A DNA stretch of 64,000 bases, from contig JAJIZT010000001.1 in the NCBI GenBank assembly GCA_029948415.1, positions 730,016 through 794,015 of the forward strand, written 5' to 3'. Below the pieces are notes generated by a model. That model did not search any database. It saw nothing but the letters and a program-made list of their open reading frames with translations, and was not told the DNA's origin. Positions 17,757 through 27,414 of this stretch are shown piece by piece. How positions within the stretch are numbered: the stretch's first letter is position 1; each line of letters starts with the position of its first letter. Origin of the DNA: Cenarchaeum symbiont of Oopsacas minuta (GTDB taxonomy: Archaea > Thermoproteota > Nitrososphaeria > Nitrososphaerales > Nitrosopumilaceae). The position numbers were made by a program, and so were the translations under genes.

Positions 17757-18383
17757 TTATATCTAATTGGTTCTTTTAACGAGTCACATATTGGTAAATA
17801 TGATAACAAAAAATAATGGTTCACAGATTAGATTCCAAAAGAAATATGTACATAATGACCAAACTAACAAGTTTCAATAATACTTACCATCATCAATTTG
17901 ATCTTTTATTTTATGTTTGATGATTCAATTATATCCAACATTGATAATCATGATCCCGCTATTGCAAAAACATGGAATTTGTACTTGGTAATAATGATGA
18001 ATCTATCTCATAATATATTATATCTAAAATGATTGTGTGTCTTTTTACTGCCATGAGGAGCATGCATTATTCCCATCTAAAAGATAATGTATAGTTTAAG
18101 TCCTTTATTGACACCCTTTTCGATATTACCATGTTGGTTTTAGATGGTACGATCTTGGTTATCAGTAAAGCAAGTCCATGTTTTCGGGATTGATGAAGTG
18201 GCTCATCAAACTATCATTATTGACATATAGTCAAAAACATGAAAGATATCATGATGAGATGACAAATGATAATATGTGTGATACTTGTGGCAATCGACCA
18301 TAGAATACGAGTTTTATGGATCACATAGTGCAGATTTTTCACAGAATCATAAAAAATATTAATGGCAAAAAAGTAGGAATGTT
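17757..18383. other. Gene-free AT-rich spacer
   Basis: About 630 bp without a frame I can support on either strand. It contains scattered short peptide frames only, one with a C-x2-C-G-N-R-P end near 18272-18302. No IS ends, tRNA or MITE copy were recognised here. Confidence 0.5.
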
Positions 18384-18659
18384 ATGAAAATCCTAGTCGA
18401 TGAAAATATGGATGGTATGGATGAAAAACTCAAAGAATTAGGTTATGACGCATATAGTGTACGAAAGCTCCGAAATGATGGAAAACAACTCGGTTCCGAC
18501 TATTCTGTGATAAGTTATGCTCGTGAGAATAACATGGTCGTAGTCACAAAGGATTCCGAGTACAGTAAAGCAAGTCAAGAAAACAATTTTCCACTAATTC
18601 TCTTGGATGATAATTTTCTTCTCGACATAATCATAAAAAAATTAAAAGAGTTATCATAG
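18384..18659 (+). CDS. DUF5615-type PIN-like protein
   Basis: A 91-aa protein with the DUF5615/Mut7-C pattern of small PIN-like nucleases: N-terminal KILVDENMDG (first acidic residue), then GSDYSVISYARENNMVVVTKDSEY with the conserved D in VVTKD. Such proteins are often toxins paired with a small DUF433-type antitoxin, but I see no plausible antitoxin frame immediately upstream or downstream. It may be an orphan or have lost its partner. The start ATG is preceded by a weak purine-rich stretch. Confidence 0.75.
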   Translation: MKILVDENMDGMDEKLKELGYDAYSVRKLRNDGKQLGSDYSVISYARENNMVVVTKDSEYSKASQENNFPLILLDDNFLLDIIIKKLKELS

Positions 18660-18837
18660 TCAGATTCAAGCTAGCTTTTCATCATTCCCTAAAATTTTCA
18701 TAAATGCAATTTTGATAGAAAAGACTCACAACATTAACTACACGACCACAAATCTGCATCTCTGAATTTTAGGGTAATTTCCATCACCATTCTCAAAGTT
18801 TAGAAGACATGTTCATTATTATGCAGATCGTGTAAAA

Positions 18838-18966
18838 ATGAAAGTGATTGAATGTATGCTCATTTTAATACTCATTGGGATTTTGTCTGTGATGAATGTT
18901 TATGCCATAATTTATAATTCTAAAAATTATGATGTACATAATATTTCAAAAATGAGTGATCTGTAA
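18838..18966 (+). CDS. Possible small membrane protein, 42 aa
   Basis: A short frame encoding one predicted membrane helix (MLILILIGILSVMNVYAII) near the N-terminus followed by a polar tail. It is too short to judge by composition alone. Nothing nearby suggests a function. A real gene is possible but unproven. Confidence 0.3.
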   Translation: MKVIECMLILILIGILSVMNVYAIIYNSKNYDVHNISKMSDL

Positions 18967-19133
18967 TTCATGTATAATCAATCGAGTCATCTGATGGCCT
19001 TATGTTTTAGCGAATAAAGCATCACGGTAAACCACGTTAGTTGATCAGAGCTGATCGCCATCGAATTTTCTTAAAAAATGATTTTTCATATACGTATCAA
19101 AAACCACATTAAGCAGTGCAAGATAGTAATCTT

Positions 19134-19208
19134 GGGCTCGTTGCATAGCATGGATAGTGCGAACGCTTGCGGAGTGTTAGGTCGAGGGATCGAAGCCCTT
19201 CGGGCCCG
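19134..19208 (+). tRNA. tRNA-Arg(GCG)
   Basis: A complete cloverleaf can be folded by hand. The acceptor stem is GGGCTCG paired with CGGGCCC plus discriminator G. The D stem is GCAT/GTGC. The anticodon stem is AACGC/GTGTT around loop TTGCGGA, giving anticodon GCG, which reads CGC (Arg). The T stem is GAGGG/CCCTT. CCA is not encoded. A T-rich CTTTTT follows at once and probably terminates transcription. TATA-like CATATACG lies about 45 nt upstream. Confidence 0.92.
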
Positions 19209-19304
19209 CTTTTTGTAAATAGCGAAACCCTGCCGTATGTTATATGATTTTAATGGAGATTGTCGATCAGTCGATCAGGATTTGTATGTTTGTAACGGCA
19301 AGGG

Positions 19305-19347
19305 TGGGGCATAGAAGGTGCCCCAATAACCATCTCTTTTTTTTTCT
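19305..19347 (+). terminator. Strong GC hairpin followed by long T tract
   Basis: TGGGGCA and TGCCCCA (19305-19311 and 19319-19325) form a perfect 7-bp stem with a 7-nt loop. A run of T's follows at about 19337-19346. The GC-rich stem stands out in AT-rich sequence. It may terminate a small RNA downstream of the tRNA or end the tRNA read-through transcript. Confidence 0.5.
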
Positions 19348-19371
19348 TATAATCTACTTTATGCATATCCA

Positions 19372-19379
19372 TATTTTAA
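19372..19379 (+). promoter_or_regulatory. TATA box of the ATPase-SIR2 operon
   Basis: TATTTTAA is centred about 31 nt before the ATG at 19407, compatible with a leaderless or near-leaderless transcript for the two-gene unit. Confidence 0.4.
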
Positions 19380-19406
19380 TAATGAATGCATTCATAACAC
19401 AATGCC

Positions 19407-21764
19407 ATGCGAATTGACATCAAACCAAAAGCTGCTGACCGTTTACATGAAAACGAAGTAAGCGATCTTTTTACTTCGCAGGATACGTATGCCAAAATCA
19501 TGAACAGAGAAACCGTATTCATCACGGGTCCAAAAGGCACTGGCAAATCCATGATTTTGCGCTACATGTCAATGCCGATACAGTCAGAACGTCAAAAATC
19601 CAAGAAACAGATATCGTATGATAAAAAACATTGTGGTGTGTACATAAATTGCAGTAAGCATTATTTTGGTCAAATCCATGAACCCAATTCAGACATACAG
19701 CAGACACTAATTTGGAAAGAAAATTTCATACACATGTTTAATCTTACGATATGTCATACACTGTTTGAAAATATTGAAAATTCAAAAAAATATCCTGTAT
19801 TTCAGATGGCCGAATCAGAGGAGGCTGCAGCATGTAAGAAAATTTCGATTATTTTAGATTGTGAAGAAGTTTATTCCTTTGAAGATATTAGTAATAAAGT
19901 TAGAAAAAAGATGATGTATCTATATTCAAATTTTGATAAAAAAGAAACAGGTACGACAACGGTAATTTCATTTATTTCAGAATTAGAAGAAATTCTAAGA
20001 AATAAAATCTCAATGTTTAAAAACAAGTCACTTTGCATATTATTAGATAACTATAATGAACTAACAGACATACAGCGTGAGATAATTAATGACATTATAT
20101 CATTACGAACTATTTTCAAGATCGCAACACTACCACCAAATTTTTCAACAATGAGAGAATCTGGTAAATTCCTTAGTTTTATGAATGATTTTGACATAGT
20201 TAATATCGGCACTACAAATCTTAGCAGAAAATCGCCTAATTTTAATGCCACAAAATGCTTCCTAAAAGAAGTTGCCAATAAACGTCTGAAAGAATATAAT
20301 GTAAATATTGAAATTTTACTAAGTGCAGATAACCTCGAGATTTTCAAACATAAAACATCATATGTTGGGTTCGAAAATTTTGTTTTGTTGTCATCTGGAA
20401 ATGCAAGAATGTTTCTTAGATTATTGAATATTGCAATTCAAAAATGGTCGGATACGGGAAAATCCATACCTCAATCGATTCAACAACAAGCAGCGTACGG
20501 ATTAGCCTATGACTTAATGAGAAAGGATACGAATTTCTTATCAAAGCCTCATAGATCTATAATTCGTTCATTTATTTTAAAAGTGGGATTATTATTTCAA
20601 AACTATCACAAAATTACAAAAAAATATTACTTGCAATTAGGAATAAAAGATCCCGAAAAAATTTCAGATGATACACGTGATCTGTTATCTTTGGCCACAG
20701 AACATAATTATATAATGCAATCGCCAGTTGATCGTACATCACGTGAAGGGTACAAGCTTGAATCTATTACTTTGCTGAATGCATTATTACCTTATTTTGA
20801 TTTGGCATTAAGAACGCACCAAGTACGGGAAATATCTGCAAAACAACTCAACAACTTGATCAATAAAGACAGTACAGTCAAAAATTTAAAAATAATCCTA
20901 GGTAAAAAAACAATAGACCTGAAACCAAATAATATGCTTTCTTCATATATGAATGACGAAAAGAATTCAGTTGTGAATCATAGTAAATCAAGAAATGTAA
21001 TAACAAAAGAAGTACAACAGATTGTAAACCATATTTCAGATAATCAATTAGGGGTTTTTATCGGATCTGGGATTTCTAAAGAGATCGGATATCCTACAGG
21101 ATCTGATCTTGCTGAGAAAATTGCACTACACTTTGAAGGAGATTATGTGGGTGAAGATCTTACTGCAGTTGTTAATAGAGTCTTAACACAGTGTGAGAAA
21201 GGAGATTTAGTCCAATTCATTAAAAATCTATTTAAAAATATTACAGAAGAAAAATCAACATCATATACAAAGCTTGCAGAATTGCAACTTGATGAGATGT
21301 TTACAACAAATTGGGATCATGCCATAAAAAATACCTTTAAAAAATTACATAAAGACATCGAAGTTGTTGTGAGAGATGAACACATACCATTAATTGGAAA
21401 TCATAAACCAATAATATACAAATTACATGGGGATTTTGATCATCCAGATCTGTTTGCAATAACTGAAGACGATTACAATGACATTGAAAATACACGTTCT
21501 GGCATTATCAACGCCTTGAAAGTTATTCTTATGCGCAAACATTTTTTATTTTTGGGATATAGTATGGAAGATTTAGATCTATTAAAAATTATTGGTATGA
21601 TAAAAAAATTACAAGGCGAAGTTCCGCTCACATCATATGTGGCAATTTCAGACGTATCAGAAGAAAAAAAGAAGAATTTTGAAAAAATGGGCATAATTTT
21701 AATCCCCATCAAAGGCGAGACATTAATTAATTCCATACACAAAGAGATAACGAGGAAGAGATAG
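19407..21764 (+). CDS. ORC/CDC6-like P-loop ATPase fused to SIR2-like domain
   Basis: A 785-aa two-part protein. The N-terminal ATPase has Walker A GPKGTGKSMILR near residues 40-51 and Walker B CILLDNYNE near residue 212, in the style of ORC/CDC6-like or STAND defence ATPases. The middle is helical. The C-terminal ~240 residues are a SIR2-like NADase-type domain: FIGSGISKEIGYP (about 550), TTNWDHAI (about 632), YKLHGDFD (about 671) and FLGYSMEDLDL (about 715). SIR2 domains in defence proteins deplete NAD+ once triggered. The gene ends directly against the start of its partner. Recognition as a defence gene is by domain logic; the exact family is unknown to me. Confidence 0.8.
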   Translation: MRIDIKPKAADRLHENEVSDLFTSQDTYAKIMNRETVFITGPKGTGKSMILRYMSMPIQSERQKSKKQISYDKKHCGVYINCSKHYFGQIHEPNSDIQQTLIWKENFIHMFNLTICHTLFENIENSKKYPVFQMAESEEAAACKKISIILDCEEVYSFEDISNKVRKKMMYLYSNFDKKETGTTTVISFISELEEILRNKISMFKNKSLCILLDNYNELTDIQREIINDIISLRTIFKIATLPPNFSTMRESGKFLSFMNDFDIVNIGTTNLSRKSPNFNATKCFLKEVANKRLKEYNVNIEILLSADNLEIFKHKTSYVGFENFVLLSSGNARMFLRLLNIAIQKWSDTGKSIPQSIQQQAAYGLAYDLMRKDTNFLSKPHRSIIRSFILKVGLLFQNYHKITKKYYLQLGIKDPEKISDDTRDLLSLATEHNYIMQSPVDRTSREGYKLESITLLNALLPYFDLALRTHQVREISAKQLNNLINKDSTVKNLKIILGKKTIDLKPNNMLSSYMNDEKNSVVNHSKSRNVITKEVQQIVNHISDNQLGVFIGSGISKEIGYPTGSDLAEKIALHFEGDYVGEDLTAVVNRVLTQCEKGDLVQFIKNLFKNITEEKSTSYTKLAELQLDEMFTTNWDHAIKNTFKKLHKDIEVVVRDEHIPLIGNHKPIIYKLHGDFDHPDLFAITEDDYNDIENTRSGIINALKVILMRKHFLFLGYSMEDLDLLKIIGMIKKLQGEVPLTSYVAISDVSEEKKKNFEKMGIILIPIKGETLINSIHKEITRKR

Positions 21765-22727
21765 ATGGATAGTGAATTTCAAGATCAAATGTTAGATAAA
21801 TATGATGTTTATCTTTGCTCATCAGGATATGAAGAAAGGACGTGTGGTGGCATACAGAATATCAAAAATGATACAAAATTTGGACGCTCTTTTATGATAT
21901 TATTGGAACCCGATGATCCGAGATTACTTGAAAGTAATCGAGCAAATGCAGAAAAAATTAGAGAAAATCTTGCAAGACATTCTAGCATGCCAAAATCTGT
22001 TAGTTTCAAACCCGAACAAATATCGGAATTTACTAATTTTTTATATGAAAATACAAGTAACCATCAAAATATTCTGATAGATGTTACATCTTTTACAAGA
22101 TCTTTTCTTTATTCAATTTTAAATGTATGTACACGAAAATATCTCAACACTCATCTAATATATTCAGAGCCAGAAAAATATACCAAAAATTATGCACAAG
22201 GTCTAGAGGATGTAATCATAATGCCATCAAATCCTGGAATTCCAAATCAGTCTAAAAAAATTCTATTAGTTTTGTTTTTAGGGTGGGAAAATATCCGACT
22301 TGAATCCTTGATAGAGCGATGGGAACCCACCAAAGTCATTACCATGATAGAATTTGCAGATGACGAAAGAGGAGATTGGAATAAAAAAACCAGAGATAAT
22401 TGTAAAAATATAATCGATAGTTATGAGTGCATGGAAATTCCTGCATTAAATCCACGAGAATCGCTTGCACGGTTAGAAGGAGTCTATAATCATTATGGTG
22501 AAGAATATGACATATGTCTTGCAAATGGAGGTCCCAAAGTTCACTGTTTTGCCATATCGGAATTTGCATCTAGGCACCCTGAAGTACAGATAATATATCC
22601 AAAGCCATACAGATGGCAGCAGGAGTCATTATCAATGGATAATATTATTCCAACCTCATCAGGAATTGGCGAAACTCATTTTTTCAAATTTCCAATATGC
22701 GCACCAATAGAAGAAATCCCAGCTTGA
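21765..22727 (+). CDS. Unknown Rossmann-like partner of the SIR2 ATPase, 320 aa
   Basis: The ATG follows the SIR2 gene's TAG without a gap, so the two are one operon. I do not recognise a named family. The protein appears to be two alpha/beta halves. The first begins YDVYLCSSGYEERT and has ILIDVTSFTRSFLYSI; the second has ILLVLFLGWENIR and later CLANGGPKVHCFAIS. Both late segments resemble the strand-turn-(G/F)(T/P)(K/R) helix of CARF-like nucleotide-sensing folds. A sensor or regulator for the SIR2 effector is a reasonable guess, not a demonstration. It ends 16 bp before an IS66 element. Confidence 0.65.
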   Translation: MDSEFQDQMLDKYDVYLCSSGYEERTCGGIQNIKNDTKFGRSFMILLEPDDPRLLESNRANAEKIRENLARHSSMPKSVSFKPEQISEFTNFLYENTSNHQNILIDVTSFTRSFLYSILNVCTRKYLNTHLIYSEPEKYTKNYAQGLEDVIIMPSNPGIPNQSKKILLVLFLGWENIRLESLIERWEPTKVITMIEFADDERGDWNKKTRDNCKNIIDSYECMEIPALNPRESLARLEGVYNHYGEEYDICLANGGPKVHCFAISEFASRHPEVQIIYPKPYRWQQESLSMDNIIPTSSGIGETHFFKFPICAPIEEIPA

Positions 22728-22743
22728 AAATATTAGAATATCT

Positions 22744-24368
22744 GTAACTGTCTAGAGTTTTGAAGTACCATCCACAAGATATTGCATCATATAGTCATGA
22801 AAGTTTAGATTTCGTTGCCTACATGTCTCCTTTACACTCATCAATATCTTGTGTGATGTAGCGCCATCATCTGTTCGATGACCGTTTGTAATCTTTCGTA
22901 TTACCACGTTTGGCTTCTCTGCAGTATTATTATGTGAATCAGTTCCAGTCTTCAAGAGTATGAGGTCACGTCCCTGCCTATAATTATCAAGAAAGTTCTA
23001 GATTTACGCACAAAATTACAGAGTATCTGACCTTGTACCTTCAAGAACGTGAAAAGCATGTCTTGTTCACGCTTTAGTCGTTTGACAAATCTGATACAAT
23101 TCTTTTCTGTATATTTTTTGGATAAAAGAGACGATAAACGACGCTCGAGTTTTTGTGTATAACATTTGATTTATCACGAATGTTTACAGCATCATGTGAG
23201 TCATTTAGGATCTTTTTCAAACATTTTCCAAAAACAATAAACTCTTTTTTGGGATTTTTATACTGTAGAGTATCTCTCATATAATGAACATGGCATCTTT
23301 GATGACTGTTTCCAACGTAATTCCATGCAGACCATGAATCACTTGTCAGTGTATCCTTTTAACACTCTCATTGGAGCTATTCTACCACGTGATTTGTCAA
23401 TCTCATATATGGTCGTCCATTTTCCAACAAATGCCCACAACCAATGATTCTTCCCGTTGATGCGCCAGCTAGTCTCATCCCCATGTATATTCAACTCGGT
23501 TTTTAGATCTCTTATCATCTGTTCATATAATGGGCCAAATGCTGTAGCGGTTTTTTTTACTGCGTGATTTATGGTAGATTCATTCATGTGTATGCCGTAT
23601 ATCATTTCTAATAGTTGGGATATTTTTTGATATGATAATCCAAGTGTTTTGAGTACAATTAAAAATACTGCTAGTCGGATTCCAAATCTTTCATTTGGTA
23701 ATGCAGTATGGATTTTTGGCGTGATTGTTTTTTTGCAACATTTACAATATCTTCTAAATATCGTATTGCATACCTGTGCTGGAATAATATCTTCTACTAT
23801 ACGTGTGTATTTATGCACAATTTTGGATAGTTTGTTTCCGCAGACATGACATGATTTTTGATCCACCTCGGTTTTGTTATCAATGTGAACTGGTCGTTTT
23901 CTGCTGGTTCTTGCATGTTAAGTTTTATAACTGAATCTGGTTTGTTGGGTTTTGCACGAATATTCTTTGCTGTAAGAGCATTTATCGTGATTTTTAATTC
24001 TTCATTCTCATTTTTTGTCTGTTGTGTAGTTTCTTGATATTCTTGTATCGCCTTTCCTTGTTGCTGTATCTTTTCTCCTTGTTGTTGCATAGTTTCTTTA
24101 CATTCTCGTATCGCTTTTCCTTGTTGCTGTATCTTTTCTCCTTGTTGTTGCATAGTTTCTTTACATTCTCGTATTGTTTCTCCTTGTTGTTTGTTTTCCT
24201 TGCGTGATAATGCAAGTTCTTTCTCTAGATTCTCAGATCTAGGACAAATGTGGTCTATTTTTTCATTATTCATGAACGATTTTTTGTATTATACACCTGA
24301 TCCAAAAATGTAATGATGAAAAATATTGGATCAAATGGTCAGATTACTTCAAAACTCTAGATAGTTAC
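22744..24368 (-). mobile_element. IS66-family element, copy 1, degenerate
   Basis: Its ends GTAACTGTCTAGAGTTTTG and the inverted CAAAACTCTAGATAGTTAC match copy 2 at 27407-28892. The transposase is broken: a coiled-coil N-terminal frame (23797-24273), a catalytic middle (23339-23866) and C-terminal pieces (22752-22955 and 23074-23280) lie in different frames. Compared with copy 2 it has an extra QQQGEKIQQQGKA-type repeat, a 10-nt difference at the junction of the first two frames, and a MITE inserted at 22958. The flanking 8-mers (GAATATCT and CTTTTATC) do not match, so the target duplication is lost. Confidence 0.88.
22958..23038 (+). mobile_element. MITE-1 copy inside IS66 copy 1, with 8-bp duplication
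   Basis: An 81-bp insertion, GTATGAGGTCACGTCC to CTGACCTTGTAC, interrupts the IS66 C-terminal frame. It is flanked by CTTCAAGA on both sides (22950-22957 and 23039-23046). The uninterrupted sequence is seen in IS66 copy 2, where CAGTCTTCAAGAACGTG is continuous. This proves the element moves as a discrete unit. Confidence 0.9.
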
Positions 24369-24466
24369 CTTTTATCTAGTATGGATTTGAGAGAACAGCG
24401 TTCAGATCCAGTCTGTCGGTCACGTATCGAAATAATCCATACCAGACAGATGATGGTTACATAAGG

Positions 24467-26503
24467 TTAAGTTAATTTGTTATTGTATATTTTGATAATA
24501 TAAGGAATTGATTTTTTTACATCATCGTCAGATATTATAATTGATCTAAAATCCCCCTTATAATGATGACTTGTTTTAGATATATCCTCTATAAACTGAG
24601 AGGATTCAATTATTCCATCTTCAATTTTTGTATTATAGATTAAATATATTTGATTTTTTTGAGCAATCATTTCACAAATATTCACATTTTTATCATAATT
24701 TTTAATCGAACCCTGTTTTTTTATCATAAAAAATCCAGTATTTTTACAAGATTCCAATATGGTGTTTTTTAATTTATGCCATAATTCTTTAATTTCCATA
24801 CTATCTAGATATTCTTTTTCAGACAGATCATCATCATCAAACATAAAAGTATCTGACACTTCTTCAGGTATTTTCCATATTTGTAGTGCCTTGTTTGCAA
24901 ATAATTGTGCACGTTTTATAATATCATCTTTTTTCCATTTTGTATAATCACATAGTTCACGAGTAATTTTTAGATGGCTTTTACCATATTCAATTTTCTT
25001 TTTCTCAAAGGAGAGATTGCTAATTTCAGGGTTATGGGCGGTTAATGTTAAATTACCAATTGTATGTAAGAATTTATCATGTATAAATTCCCATGAATCT
25101 CCTAAATGTTTTTTCCATTCTTCAGTTATTGTTTGTGGAAGAATATGTTCAATTTGTAATTTTTCTCCATCCACAACTTCATTATTATCTTGGTGTTCTA
25201 ACCTAACAAGCATATACTTACAGATATTTTTATTAGAATACAATTTTGATTCAATTATTTTTTCTCTAAATAGATCATTTCTAGGAAATCTCAAATTTGG
25301 TGCGGTTTTGAGCATAAGTACACGTTGTATGCTCTTTACATATTCTTTATAGTCGATATGAGATATCAATTCGGTAAACATTCTATTTGCAGCCTTCATT
25401 CCAGTATCACATACAGTACATCGAAGAAGATAGCAATCGACTAATAAAAATATTATAATCGTGTCATCAATTGTAATTTTGTTATTGGCATAATCTACTA
25501 AAATTTTTAATAATAATGAATGAGCTATAGTAGTATCTTGATCAAGTATATATCCAATTACTTTGTTTAATTTATCCGATTCATGATCTTTGAAGATCAA
25601 TTTTTTATATTGTTTAGAACATTCATAAATTTTTTCTATTAATTCGCCCATATTTTTATTACGTGCGTGGTCTTTAAAAAATTCATAGAGGTTAGCTTTA
25701 GAAACAAATACTCGTTGTTCCATCATCAGGTAATTTCGTAAAAATTCATCGAGGTTGCCGTCTTCACCACTATCGTTTTCCATTTTTTGCCAATATTTTT
25801 TATAAATTGTTTTTTGCACATTAACATCAAATTTCATTAATATATAATTACGTACTAGATCGGTATTTGATAATGCCAAACCAGTAGAATTCATACTTTC
25901 AAAAATTTCTTGTGGATTATCTCCACCGTCTTTTTTAATGAGTATGCTTACCGTAGTCAAACTACGAAAACCACTCCAAATTTTATCCGGATCTACTTTA
26001 TCATTAGATATTTTATTTTTAAAAATATTAAAATTTGCAACAATATTATTTGATTCTTCAGATTTGCTATTATCGAGTATATTCTTAAATGATCCATCAT
26101 CAGTATCAGTTAAAACTAATTTATAATAATCAGGTAATTTTTGTTGTGCAGTTGTATTAAAAAGTATCTGGTCTATTTTTCCTACTGTTACATTTTTTTT
26201 TTTCATATTATTTTCAGTAAGATAATTCTTTAATGCTGCTAAAAGTAACATTAATGTTGTGAGACGTTGTTGTCCATCAATTATTTGATATGGCATTACA
26301 TCAACATTGGCAGGAACTACATCTCCAACATACGTGACTGCACCAATAAAATGTGGAACATTATTTTTATTTATTTTTAAAATATCTTCATACAATCGCA
26401 TACATTGTTTTTTACCCCAATTGTATCTGCGTTGATATATTGGTACCGTATATTGAAAATTATTGCCTAAAAGTTTCCATACTTCTAATTGCACCGCCTC
26501 CAT
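24467..26503 (-). CDS. DUF262-DUF1524-DUF5655 protein (GmrSD/SspE-like)
   Basis: A 678-aa modification-dependent restriction-type protein. The N-terminal DUF262 (ParB/Srx-like) has YQRRYNWGK and the diagnostic IDGQQRLTTL near residue 76, a nucleotide-binding motif. DUF1524 follows with EHILPQT (about residue 450) and IGNLTL, the His-Me finger nuclease core. The last ~110 residues (GFFMIKKQGSIKNY to the end) look like DUF5655. Single-chain proteins of this plan include GmrSD type IV enzymes and the phosphorothioate-sensing SspE. Being in the same island as dnd, a phosphorothioate-linked role is possible. It lies between IS66 copy 1 and a split MITE, and reads opposite to dnd. Confidence 0.88.
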   Translation of the reverse strand: MEAVQLEVWKLLGNNFQYTVPIYQRRYNWGKKQCMRLYEDILKINKNNVPHFIGAVTYVGDVVPANVDVMPYQIIDGQQRLTTLMLLLAALKNYLTENNMKKKNVTVGKIDQILFNTTAQQKLPDYYKLVLTDTDDGSFKNILDNSKSEESNNIVANFNIFKNKISNDKVDPDKIWSGFRSLTTVSILIKKDGGDNPQEIFESMNSTGLALSNTDLVRNYILMKFDVNVQKTIYKKYWQKMENDSGEDGNLDEFLRNYLMMEQRVFVSKANLYEFFKDHARNKNMGELIEKIYECSKQYKKLIFKDHESDKLNKVIGYILDQDTTIAHSLLLKILVDYANNKITIDDTIIIFLLVDCYLLRCTVCDTGMKAANRMFTELISHIDYKEYVKSIQRVLMLKTAPNLRFPRNDLFREKIIESKLYSNKNICKYMLVRLEHQDNNEVVDGEKLQIEHILPQTITEEWKKHLGDSWEFIHDKFLHTIGNLTLTAHNPEISNLSFEKKKIEYGKSHLKITRELCDYTKWKKDDIIKRAQLFANKALQIWKIPEEVSDTFMFDDDDLSEKEYLDSMEIKELWHKLKNTILESCKNTGFFMIKKQGSIKNYDKNVNICEMIAQKNQIYLIYNTKIEDGIIESSQFIEDISKTSHHYKGDFRSIIISDDDVKKSIPYIIKIYNNKLT

Positions 26504-26556
26504 TATATAGTATAATCAATATGTCAGTAATAAATAAGTGATGTGGACTTTTTTAG

Positions 26557-26597
26557 GTATGAGGTCACGTCTCTGCCTATAATTATCAAGAAAGTTT
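26557..26597 (+). mobile_element. Left half of a MITE-1 copy split by later insertions
   Basis: GTATGAGGTCACGTCTCTGC through AAAGTTT equals the left half of the intact MITE at 48631. The right half resumes at 31834. The 8 nt before this half (TTTTTTAG, 26549-26556) and the 8 nt after the right half (ATTTTTAG, 31873-31880) match at 7 of 8 positions. The two halves are therefore one insertion cut open by about 5.2 kb of nested IS DNA. Confidence 0.8.
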
Positions 26598-27206
26598 TAA
26601 CCATATGTGCCTAAGAGATCAAAGAATTCAGATGGTTGTTTAAATGACAAATCCAAAAGAAAGCCTCAAAATGCAAACAAAAACACTAGGGCTGTTGGGA
26701 GCAAGTCCATGTTTGTTGGAGTTGACGCGCATAAGAAATTTCTCCAGATAGCAATGGTTGACAACAAAGGCAAAGTAATCTTAAACGTGCGAGTTGAAAA
26801 CCGACATGTAGACATTAGAAAATTTTTCCAAACAAGTATACCAAAGATCGTGATGGAATCATCGTCTGTTTGGCATGGATTATTTCGATACATGACAGAC
26901 AGACTGGATCTTGATGTTGTTCTCTCAAATCCATACCAAACAAAAGCTATTGCAGCATCCACTAAAAAAACAGACAAGGTTGATGCACAAATCCTAGCAG
27001 ACTTGTTGCGTGGAGGATATATCAAATGTGCCAAACAAAAAGACAGTTGAGCAAAGGCAACTGGTCTGGTACAGACACAAGCTAGTTCAAGCAAGAACAT
27101 CTATGATACATGGAATATTGCTCCAAAAAGGAATAAAGATTCCTGGACGTACATTTTCCTACAAATATGTCGAAAGCCTCAAGGCCATAAAAGACTATAC
27201 CGCAGA
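26598..27206 (+). pseudogene. Truncated IS110-family transposase (copy 2)
   Basis: The N-terminal part of an IS110 transposase: SMFVGVDAHKKFLQIAM (catalytic D), then TDKVDAQILADLLRGGY at about 26971-27021. A frame change follows near 27030, and a middle segment (VEQRQLVWYRHKLVQA onward) ends by about 27206, where IS630 sequence begins. The C-terminal Transposase_20 part present in copy 1 is absent. Its left boundary coincides with the break in the MITE, so IS110 most likely inserted into the MITE. Confidence 0.8.
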
Positions 27207-27414
27207 TCATAAGTTCGTTAAAAAATCCTCCATCTTTGGTTTAAAATAATCGGCTCTGTCCATGAATAGCACCAAAAATCCACCGTAAAACTTTTAGATC
27301 ATGGTTTCATACGACCGCAAAAACTTTTGATCAGTAGATCAAATCAATTTTAATGAAATTATCAAAGCACAGACGAAAAGGAGAATTCGACAGAACGCAA
27401 AATATGGTAACTGT

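Noticed and set aside
18384-18659. Toxin-antitoxin pair
   Set aside because: The PIN-like protein is credible, but no adjacent antitoxin frame could be supported, so it is listed alone.
19134-22743. tRNA-flanked integrated element with attachment sites
   Set aside because: No integrase gene and no second copy of the tRNA 3' end could be found in the window.
24022-24207. Regular repeat pattern that could suggest a CRISPR array or plus-strand membrane peptide
   Set aside because: The repeats are codons of a Gln-rich coiled coil (IS66, minus strand); spacing has no unique spacers, and the plus frame is a shadow.
22736-24376. Target duplication for IS66 copy 1
   Set aside because: Flanking 8-mers GAATATCT and CTTTTATC do not match; no duplication can be claimed.
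24467-26503. Composite IS66 transposon carrying the DUF262 gene
   Set aside because: IS66 copies flank it, but copy 2 has its own duplication inside IS-A and copy 1 lacks one, so there is no evidence that the gene moved with them.
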